Assembly: GCF_030345705.1 (NCBI RefSeq)
Contig: NZ_JAUASW010000001.1
Coordinates: forward strand, 1,860,001-1,924,000
Direction of reading: 5' to 3'
Source: Pelomonas sp. SE-A7
GTDB taxonomy: Bacteria; Pseudomonadota; Gammaproteobacteria; Burkholderiales; Burkholderiaceae_C
Length of the DNA: 64,000 nucleotides
The notes under the pieces are model-generated. The model searched no databases. It was given only the letters and a program-made list of their open reading frames with translations, and was not told where the DNA came from. The first letter of the stretch is position 1, and each line of letters begins with the position of its first letter. Below are positions 25,812 through 32,518 of the stretch, one piece after another. Position numbers and translations under genes: made by a program.

Positions 25812-26921
25812 TCAACCAGCCTTGGACGCCTTCCAGCGCTTGAGCACCTCGGCCTCCTGCTCGGCCGTGAAGGCCATCTTGACGCGGCCCTTCTCTTCCT
25901 TGAGCTGGCCCTTGTACCAGGCCAGCGTGTCGGCCACGGTCTGCTCGACCGGGCGGAAGCGCATGCCAGCCTTGACCGCACGCTCGTTCTTCCAGGTGTG
26001 GAAGCCCTTGGTGTCGCCATGGAAAGGCGCCCAGATCGGGAACTCCAGGTCTTCCTGCTTGGCCATGAACTCGCCCGGCACCCAGGTCAGCGTGCTGCTC
26101 GCCGAGGCCGCCTTCTGGCAGGCCGCCACGGCACGGCCCCAGGTCATGGCCTTCTCGGGGCCGATGGCGTTGAAGCGGCCGGTGGTGCGGGTCTCGGCGA
26201 TCAGCACCAGCCATTCGGCCAGGTCGCGCACGTCGATCAACTGGAAGGGGTCGGTGGGTGCGCCCGGCACCACCACCTCGCCGCCCTTGTCGAAGCGCAC
26301 CGGCCAGTAGGTGAAGCGGCCGGTCGGATCATCCGGACCGACGATGTAGCCGGGGCGGACGATGGTGGTGCGGCCCGGCAGCGCCTTCTCGGCCGCGGCC
26401 TCGCAGGCCGCCTTCAGGCCGCCGTAGTTGGCGAAGTTCTTGCCCATCTCCTCGACGTTCGGGTCCGCCAGCGTGGCCAGCGGCGCATCCTCGTCGCCGT
26501 ACATGGGATTGGGTTCCTTGTAGCAGCTGATGCTGGAGATGTAGACGTACTGCTTGACCCGCGCGGCCAGCAAATTGGCCGAGGCGCCGACCATGCGCGG
26601 GTAGTAGCCCGAGTCGTCGAACACCACGTCCCATTCGCCGGTCTCCAGCGACTTCAGGCCCTCGCCCTTGTTGGGGTCGCGGTCGCCCTGGCGCTTCTCG
26701 ATGTCGGGGAACAGGCCCGGCCGCGTGCGGCCACGGTTGAACAGCGTGAGCGTATGGCCGCGCGCCTGCGCCACGGCCACGATGGCCGGGCCCAGGAAGC
26801 CGGTGCCGCCGAGGATGAGGATGCGCAGCGGCTTGGTGGCCGCCATCACCTGGCCGAGCAGGCTGGTGCCGGAGAGGGCCAGTCCGGCCTGCAGGACTTG
26901 TCTACGCTTGAGTTGGCTCAT
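25812..26921 (-). CDS. NAD-dependent epimerase/dehydratase-family protein with Tat-type signal
   Basis: The 369-residue protein begins MSQLKRRQVLQAGLALSG, a twin-arginine leader ending near MAA (26-28). An extended-SDR Rossmann domain follows: ILGGTGFLGPAIV cofactor loop, FNRGRTRPG, the YISSISCY strand and a YGGLKAACE segment holding the catalytic Tyr/Lys-type YxxxK (YGGLK). Export by Tat would let it fold around NAD(P) before leaving the cytoplasm. The substrate is unknown; isoflavone-reductase-like and nucleotide-sugar enzymes share the fold. The ATG has AAGGAG six bases upstream, lying inside the last codons of the upstream transporter, 2 bp after its stop. Confidence 0.8.
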   Translation of the reverse strand: MSQLKRRQVLQAGLALSGTSLLGQVMAATKPLRILILGGTGFLGPAIVAVAQARGHTLTLFNRGRTRPGLFPDIEKRQGDRDPNKGEGLKSLETGEWDVVFDDSGYYPRMVGASANLLAARVKQYVYISSISCYKEPNPMYGDEDAPLATLADPNVEEMGKNFANYGGLKAACEAAAEKALPGRTTIVRPGYIVGPDDPTGRFTYWPVRFDKGGEVVVPGAPTDPFQLIDVRDLAEWLVLIAETRTTGRFNAIGPEKAMTWGRAVAACQKAASASSTLTWVPGEFMAKQEDLEFPIWAPFHGDTKGFHTWKNERAVKAGMRFRPVEQTVADTLAWYKGQLKEEKGRVKMAFTAEQEAEVLKRWKASKAG

Positions 26922-26923
26922 GC

Positions 26924-28279
26924 TCAGCTCCTTTCTTGTTGGGGAACGCTCAGGGGAGAAGAAGAAGAAGAAGAAGAAGACGATGACGACGAGGAATGCG
27001 CTGCGTGCGCCTGCGACTTGTTGTTGACCATGCGGCCCAGCCGCGCCGCCAGCCAGGTCCAGGCCCCGGCCGTGCCCAGGGCCGCAGCCGAGACCGGAAT
27101 CGCCAGCGCCGCAACCAGGGTAGGCGCCCAGACGCCCAGCACGTCGCCGAGGCGGAACACGAAGGTGTCGATGAAGGCCTTGGACTTGTAGCGCTCTTCC
27201 GGGCCCAACGGGATGTAGAGGATCTCGCGCGCCGGCCGGTCGATGGCGTAGTGGATGCCGCGGCGCAGCACCTGCACCAGGACCAGCATCATGAAGCTGG
27301 GCCACAGGGCCAGGCCGCCCATGCCGACCACGGTCAGCACCGGCAGCACCATCAACACGCCATGCACGCCAATCTGCCGCAACAGACGGCTGGTCACCAG
27401 CAACTGCAGGGTCAGGGTCAGGACATTGACGCCCACGTCGATGCGGGCAAAGGCCGCCGTGCGCTCGGCAATGCTGTCGAAGCTGCGCGCCACGATGTCG
27501 CCCTGCATCAGGTACAGGAAGGTGGTGCAGACGGTGAACAGCAGCATGTAGAGCGCGATGGCCTGCAGGTAGCGCGAGCGTGCAATCGCCAGGAAGCCGG
27601 CCTTGAAGTCGGGCCCCGGCTCGCGCTCGCGATGGCCATCGGTCGACAAATGGAACATGCTGCCAAGGCGCTGCATGCAAAGCACGGCCAGTTCCAGCGT
27701 CACCACCGCCGCCAGCATCAACCCGGCCGTCGGCAGCTGCACGCCCAGGCTTCCGCTGGACAGCAGCTCGGTCGCACCGGCGCCGACCACGGCGCCCAGC
27801 GTGCCGCCCATCGAGATCAGGCCGAACATCCGCTTGCCCTGGTCCTCGTCGAACAGGTCGGTCATCAGGCTCCAGAACACCGAGACCACGAACAGGTTGA
27901 ACACGCTCAGCCAGATGTAGAACACATAGCCGAGCGTGCTGCCTCCATGGCCGGGCAGGAACGCGAACAGCGCGGCGAAGCCCAGCAGATTGAAGGCGAA
28001 GAAATGCGTGACGCCCGGGATGAAGCGCCGCCGCTGCCAGCGCGAGACCAGGGCCGCATACAGCGGATTGGCCAGCAGCATCACGATCATGGTGCCGCTC
28101 ATCAGCCAGGGCAGCTTGTCCGCGCCGCGGGCAATGCCCATGGCCTCGCGCACCGGCCTGAGCAGGTAGAGGCTGGTCAGCAGAAAGAAGAAATAGGCCG
28201 CGGCCCAGAGCAGCGCCCGCCCCTCGCCGGGGCGCAGCAGCGCCAGCTTCTGAAGGCGCGTCATCGTCGTAGTCGTCAT
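26924..28279 (-). CDS. MFS/ATP:ADP-antiporter-like carrier with poly-Ser C-terminus
   Basis: The 451-residue carrier has about 11-12 transmembrane helices. Segments such as LYLLRPVREAMGI, FWSLMTDLFDEDQGKRMFG, MGGTLGAVVGAG and AIDRPAREILYIPLGPEERYKSKAFIDT mark it as a relative of the NTP/NDP exchange (TLC, AAA) superfamily found in free-living proteobacteria. Transport of nucleotides is not shown for these bacterial relatives, so the substrate is open. The C-terminal tail holds 13 consecutive serines, encoded partly by a GAA/TTC trinucleotide run. It begins the transporter-epimerase pair; ATGs exist at 28277 and 28262 and the Shine-Dalgarno is weak. Confidence 0.8.
   Translation of the reverse strand: MTTTTMTRLQKLALLRPGEGRALLWAAAYFFFLLTSLYLLRPVREAMGIARGADKLPWLMSGTMIVMLLANPLYAALVSRWQRRRFIPGVTHFFAFNLLGFAALFAFLPGHGGSTLGYVFYIWLSVFNLFVVSVFWSLMTDLFDEDQGKRMFGLISMGGTLGAVVGAGATELLSSGSLGVQLPTAGLMLAAVVTLELAVLCMQRLGSMFHLSTDGHREREPGPDFKAGFLAIARSRYLQAIALYMLLFTVCTTFLYLMQGDIVARSFDSIAERTAAFARIDVGVNVLTLTLQLLVTSRLLRQIGVHGVLMVLPVLTVVGMGGLALWPSFMMLVLVQVLRRGIHYAIDRPAREILYIPLGPEERYKSKAFIDTFVFRLGDVLGVWAPTLVAALAIPVSAAALGTAGAWTWLAARLGRMVNNKSQAHAAHSSSSSSSSSSSSSPLSVPQQERS
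26958..26980. repeat. Trinucleotide microsatellite (GAA)7 within the transporter 3' end
   Basis: Seven consecutive GAA units plus GA (26958-26980) read as TCT/TTC triplets on the coding strand and make part of the poly-Ser tail. Because the unit is three bases, slippage would change tail length without shifting the frame. It is the only simple-sequence tract of this kind that I noticed in the window. Confidence 0.85.
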
Positions 28280-28283
28280 CGTC

Positions 28284-28298
28284 CCAACTGCTAGTTGG
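28284..28298 (-). promoter_or_regulatory. Short perfect palindrome next to the transporter start
   Basis: CCAACT-GCT-AGTTGG lies four bases ahead of the ATG at 28277-28279 and covers the only purine-rich stretch there. In the mRNA it would form a small hairpin over the ribosome-binding site; in DNA it could be an operator. Sequence evidence only. Confidence 0.35.
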
Positions 28299-28407
28299 CC
28301 GGGATTAGATCTTGATGATCAGGGGTGGCGGTAAGTCACGGAGGGTAAACCCGTTGAGGCGCGAGGAGCGCCCACGCCTCATACAAAACATGACGGCCGT
28401 GCCGGCT

Positions 28408-28920
28408 TCAGCTGTGGCCCCGCTTGCTTGTGGGCCCGGAGGCGGCGGTCGGCACGAGGTGCCGACTCCCTTGCGATGCTCGGAGCCCGGGACGGGCGCA
28501 CAACTCACTTCGCTCCCTTCGGTGCGCTCCGTTCAAACAAGCGCGCCCAGTCAGTTGAACGAGGCGCGCAAGCGCGCGTCCCGGACTCCTGTGCTTCTCA
28601 GCACCGCCAACGGGCCCACCGGCAAGCGGGGCCACAGCTGAGCGAACCGACGCGGTCGGCGAGAGAGGCGCATGCCACGACGGTGCCAGAGGCCCGGCCC
28701 CGCCCGCTCGCAGGCGCATGCGGGCAGCCGAGAGCGCAGCGGCCCGGGTCGGCGCGCGAATGCGCGCTTCGCTCATCTGACTCAGCGCGTTTGTCTGAAC
28801 GGAGCGCACCGAAGGGAGCGTAGTGAGTTATGCGCTGCGACCCGGGCTGCGAGCACCGAGGACAGTCGGCCCCTGGGGCCGACCTGCACGCCTGCGCCTG
28901 CGAGCGGGCGGGGTCGGGCC
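28408..28920. repeat. Mosaic of long nested inverted repeats in the 28.3-29.0 kb gap
   Basis: This is the only intergenic stretch well above 300 bp. Three long inverted pairs can be read. (A) 28408-28439 with 28611-28641, about 29 of 31 positions matching. (B) 28502-28545 with 28786-28829, about 41 of 44, extending with lower identity inward to about 28580 and 28749. (C) 28691-28718 with 28893-28920, 27 of 28. Small perfect stems also occur, for example GTCGGCAC/GTGCCGAC at about 28448-28465 and GTCGGCCCC/GGGGCCGAC near 28865-28882. The layout suggests two copies of one dispersed element in opposite orientation, with no transposase. Open frames here are GC-rich artefacts. Confidence 0.75.
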
Positions 28921-28947
28921 TCCCCGAGCAGCCTCCACTGCGTCGCC

Positions 28948-28985
28948 CAAAAGGAAAAGGCCCGAACCGTTGCCGGACCGGGCCT
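28948..28985 (-). terminator. Rho-independent terminator of aceE-aceF-lpdA
   Basis: On the minus strand AGGCCCG (from 28979-28985) and CGGGCCT (from 28958-28964) form a 7-bp GC-rich stem around a 14-base loop, followed at once by TTTTCCTTTT (complement of 28948-28957). It starts 22 bp after the lpdA stop, in the right orientation. Confidence 0.8.
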
Positions 28986-29006
28986 GTACTTTGGCAGCAG
29001 AAACGA

Positions 29007-30809
29007 TCAGCGCTTCTGCGGCGGCACGTCCGTGCAGCTGCCGTGGGCGATCTCCGCGGCCATGCCGATGGACTCGCCCAGCGTCGGATGCGGGTGGATG
29101 GTCTTGCCGATGTCCACTGCGTCCGCGCCCATCTCGATGGCCAGCGCGATCTCGCCGATCATGTCGCCGGCATGCGTGCCGACGATACCGCCGCCGAGAA
29201 TCTTGCCGTGGCCATGGGCTTCCGGGCTGTCATCGAACAGCAGCTTGGTATAGCCCTCGTCGCGACCGTTGGCGATGGCGCGGCCCGAGGCGGTCCAGGG
29301 GAACAGGCCCTTCTTGACCTTGATGCCTTGCGCCTTGGCCTGGTCTTCGGTGAGGCCCACCCACGCCACTTCGGGGTCGGTGTAGGCCACGCTCGGGATC
29401 ACGCGGGCGTCGAACTGCGACTTGGCCAGATTGGCATCGCCCAGCAGTTCGCCAGCAGCGACCTCAGCCGCCACATGTGCTTCGTGCACGGCCTTGTGCG
29501 CCAGCATCGGCTGGCCGACGATGTCGCCGATGGCGAAGATGTTGGGCACATTGGTGCGCATCTGCACATCGACGTTGATGAAGCCGCGGTCCGTCACCGC
29601 CACGCCGGCCTTGTCCGCAGCGATCTTCTTGCCATTGGGCGTGCGGCCCACGGCTTGCAGCACGAGGTCGTACAGGCCTTCGCTCTTGACGCCTTCCAGC
29701 GTCTCGAACTGCACCTTGATGCCTTCGGGCGTGGCTTCGGCGCCGACCGTCTTGGTCTTCAACATGATGTTGTCGAAGCGCTTGGCGTTCATCTTCTGCC
29801 AGACCTTGACCAGGTCGCGGTCAGCGCCCTGCATCAGGCCGTCGAGCATTTCGACCACGTCGAGGCGCGCGCCGAGCGTTGAATACACCGTGCCCATTTC
29901 CAGGCCGATGATGCCGCCGCCAATGATCAGCATCTTCTTGGGCGTGCCCTTCATCGCGAGCGCGCCGGTCGAATCGACGATTCGATCGTCGTTCGGCAGG
30001 AAAGGCAGACGCACCGCTGCCGAGCCGGCCGCGATGATGGCCTTCTTGAAGTGGATCGTCTTGCTCGCGCCGGTCTTTTCTTGCGCCGAGCCGGTGGTCT
30101 CTTCAACCTGCAGATGCTGCGGGTCGAGGAAGCTGCCGTAGCCACGCACGACCGTGACCTTGCGCATCTTGGCCATGGCGCTCAGGCCGCCAGTCAGCTT
30201 GCCAATGACCTTTTCCTTGTGGCCGCGCAGCTTGTCGATGTTGACCGTCGGCGCGCCGAAGTCCACGCCCAGGTCGGCCATGTGCGAGACCTCGTCCATC
30301 ACCGCCGCGACATGCAGCAGCGCCTTGGACGGGATGCAACCGACGTTCAGGCAGACGCCGCCGAGCGTGGCGTAGCGCTCGACCAGCACGACCTTCAAGC
30401 CGAGATCGGCCGCGCGGAACGCCGCCGAGTAGCCGCCGGGGCCGCCGCCGAGGACGACGACATCGCATTCGATATCGGCGCCGCCGCTGTGCGTGGCTGC
30501 GGTCGGTGCGACCACGGGCGCGGCAGCAGGTGCTGCCACCGGAGCCGGCGCAGGAGCGGCAGTCGCTGCATCAGCGCTTTCCAGCATCAGCAAGACCGAG
30601 CCTTCGCTGACCTTGTCGCCCAACTTGACTCGCAATTCCTTGATGACGCCGGCATGCGAGCTCGGGATTTCCATCGAGGCCTTGTCGCTCTCGACGGTCA
30701 CCAGGCTTTGCTCGGCCTTCACCGTGTCGCCAGCCTTCACCAGCAGCTCGATCACGGCCACATCGGTCACGTCGCCGATGTCGGGAACTTTCACTTCGAT
30801 CAGTGCCAT
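29007..30809 (-). CDS. lpdA: Dihydrolipoyl dehydrogenase (E3) with N-terminal lipoyl domain
   Basis: This E3 component re-oxidises the dihydrolipoyl arm of E2 and passes electrons to NAD+. The 600-residue protein has a lipoyl domain (about 1-80, lipoylated Lys in ESDKASMEIP), an Ala/Pro linker (about 82-108) and a flavoprotein disulfide reductase domain. GGGPGGYSAAF binds FAD, the redox-active pair is in GGVCLNVGCIPSK, IIGGGIIGLEMG binds NAD, and HPHPTLGES holds the catalytic His. A lipoyl domain on E3 is usual for PDH-specific E3 in betaproteobacteria. It is third in the operon, 13 bp after aceF. Confidence 0.96.
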   Translation of the reverse strand: MALIEVKVPDIGDVTDVAVIELLVKAGDTVKAEQSLVTVESDKASMEIPSSHAGVIKELRVKLGDKVSEGSVLLMLESADAATAAPAPAPVAAPAAAPVVAPTAATHSGGADIECDVVVLGGGPGGYSAAFRAADLGLKVVLVERYATLGGVCLNVGCIPSKALLHVAAVMDEVSHMADLGVDFGAPTVNIDKLRGHKEKVIGKLTGGLSAMAKMRKVTVVRGYGSFLDPQHLQVEETTGSAQEKTGASKTIHFKKAIIAAGSAAVRLPFLPNDDRIVDSTGALAMKGTPKKMLIIGGGIIGLEMGTVYSTLGARLDVVEMLDGLMQGADRDLVKVWQKMNAKRFDNIMLKTKTVGAEATPEGIKVQFETLEGVKSEGLYDLVLQAVGRTPNGKKIAADKAGVAVTDRGFINVDVQMRTNVPNIFAIGDIVGQPMLAHKAVHEAHVAAEVAAGELLGDANLAKSQFDARVIPSVAYTDPEVAWVGLTEDQAKAQGIKVKKGLFPWTASGRAIANGRDEGYTKLLFDDSPEAHGHGKILGGGIVGTHAGDMIGEIALAIEMGADAVDIGKTIHPHPTLGESIGMAAEIAHGSCTDVPPQKR

Positions 30810-30822
30810 TGCGCGCTCCCGA

Positions 30823-32493
30823 TCAAAGCGCGATGCGGCGGAAATCCGCCAGCAGCGACGCGAAGTAGACGTTGAATCGAGCAGCAGCAGCGCCGTCGAT
30901 CACGCGGTGGTCCCAGCTCAAGCTCAGGGGCAGGATCAGGCGCGGCTGGAAGGCCTTGCCGTCCCACACCGGCTCGATGCTGCTCTTGCACACACCCATG
31001 ATCGCCACTTCCGGCGCATTGATGATGGGGGTGAAGTACTTGCCGCCGATGCCGCCCAGCGACGAGATCGAGAAGCAGCCGCCGCTCATGTCGGCCGGGC
31101 CCAGCTTGCCGTCGCGCGCCTTCTTGGCCAGGTCGCTCATTTCCTGGCTGATCTGGAAGATGCCCTTCTGGTCGGCGTTCTTGATCACCGGCACCACCAG
31201 GCCATTGGGCGTGTCCGCCGCGAAGCCGATGTTGTAGTAGCTCTTCAGCACCAGCTTCTGTGCGTCTCCCTCGCCTTCCAGCGAGGAATTGAACTCGGGG
31301 AACTTCTTCAGGGCAGCGACCGCGGCCTTGATCATGAAGGCGAGCATCGTGACCTTGATGCCGGCCTTCTCGTTCTCCTTGTTCAGCTGCACGCGGAAGG
31401 CTTCCAGCTCGGTGATGTCCGCATCGTCGTGGTTGGTGACGTGCGGGATGACCACCCAGTTGCGATGCAGGTTGGCGCCGCTGATCTTCTTGATGCGCGA
31501 GAGTTCCTTGCGCTCGATGGCGCCGAACTTCTCGAAGTCGACCTTGGGCCAGGGCAGCAGGCCCGAGATGCCACCGCCTGCAGCAGCCGGAGGCGCTGCG
31601 GCCTTCTGAGCCAGCGTCTGCACGGCACCGGCCATCACGGACTTCACGAAGCCCTGGACGTCGGTTTCCAGGATGCGGCCCTTGGGACCGGTGCCCTTGA
31701 CCTCGGCCAGCGGCACGCCCAGTTCGCGAGCGATCTTGCGGATGCTCGGCGAGGCGTGCGGCAGCGCGCCCTTGGAGGCGGTCGGGTCGTGAGCAGGCAC
31801 AGCGGCGGCAGGCGATGCAGCCACGGCAGCAGCAGCAACAGGCGCGGCAGCAGCAGCGGCCGGAGCCGGAGCTGGTGCAGCGACCGGTGCGGCAGCAGCA
31901 GGCGCAGCGCCCTGCACTTCCACCAGCGCGAGCACGCTGCCCTTGGCGACCTTGTCGCCCAGCTTGACCTTCAACTCCTTGATCACGCCAGCATGCGAGC
32001 TGGGGATCTCCATCGAGGCCTTGTCACTCTCGACGGTGATCAGGCTCTGCTCGACCTTCACGGTGTCGCCGGCCTTGACCATCACCTCGATGACCGCGAC
32101 TTCGTCGAAGTCGCCGATATCGGGCACGACCACCTCGACGACCGAGGAAGCACCTGCGGCCGGCGGCGGCGCTGCCGGAGGCGGTGCGGACGGCGGGGGC
32201 GCTGCCGGCGGAGGAGCAGCAGGCGGCGGAGCTGCCGGACCGGCCGCGGCCACACCTTCAGCTTCGAGCACCAGCAGCAGGCTGCCTTCGCTGACCTTGT
32301 CGCCCAGGGCGATCTTGATTTCCTTGACCACGCCGGCAGCGCTGCTCGGAATTTCCATCGAGGCCTTGTCGCTCTCCACGGTCACCAGGCTCTGCTCGAG
32401 CTTGACCGTGTCGCCGACCTTGACCATCAACTCGATCACCGCGACGTCGCTGACGTCGCCGATGTCGGGAACCTTGACTTCAACCAATGCCAT
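30823..32493 (-). CDS. aceF: Dihydrolipoyl acetyltransferase (E2) of pyruvate dehydrogenase
   Basis: E2 transfers the acetyl group from E1 to CoA and forms the core of the complex. The 556-residue protein has two lipoyl domains (about 1-80 and 118-195, both with ESDKASMEIP), joined by a very regular Pro/Ala linker of PPPAA units. A longer Ala-rich linker, a peripheral subunit-binding domain (ASPSIRKIARELGVPL) and the catalytic domain ending LSLSWDHRVIDGAAA (active-site His) follow. It starts 25 bp after aceE. Confidence 0.96.
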   Translation of the reverse strand: MALVEVKVPDIGDVSDVAVIELMVKVGDTVKLEQSLVTVESDKASMEIPSSAAGVVKEIKIALGDKVSEGSLLLVLEAEGVAAAGPAAPPPAAPPPAAPPPSAPPPAAPPPAAGASSVVEVVVPDIGDFDEVAVIEVMVKAGDTVKVEQSLITVESDKASMEIPSSHAGVIKELKVKLGDKVAKGSVLALVEVQGAAPAAAAPVAAPAPAPAAAAAAPVAAAAVAASPAAAVPAHDPTASKGALPHASPSIRKIARELGVPLAEVKGTGPKGRILETDVQGFVKSVMAGAVQTLAQKAAAPPAAAGGGISGLLPWPKVDFEKFGAIERKELSRIKKISGANLHRNWVVIPHVTNHDDADITELEAFRVQLNKENEKAGIKVTMLAFMIKAAVAALKKFPEFNSSLEGEGDAQKLVLKSYYNIGFAADTPNGLVVPVIKNADQKGIFQISQEMSDLAKKARDGKLGPADMSGGCFSISSLGGIGGKYFTPIINAPEVAIMGVCKSSIEPVWDGKAFQPRLILPLSLSWDHRVIDGAAAARFNVYFASLLADFRRIAL

Positions 32494-32518
32494 GTTCTTG
32501 TCTCCGTGAACCGCGCGA

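Noticed and set aside
28400..28950. Possible CRISPR array
   Set aside because: The repeats are inverted, of differing lengths and without regular spacers; no cas genes are present.
28312..29317. Several short open frames in the 28.3-29.3 kb gap
   Set aside because: They overlap inverted repeats and the start of lpdA, have Arg/Ala-rich products and lack ribosome sites. I treat the gap as non-coding.
29007..30809. Lipoyl domain on lpdA as an unusual fusion
   Set aside because: PDH-linked dihydrolipoyl dehydrogenases with an N-terminal lipoyl domain are normal in betaproteobacteria.
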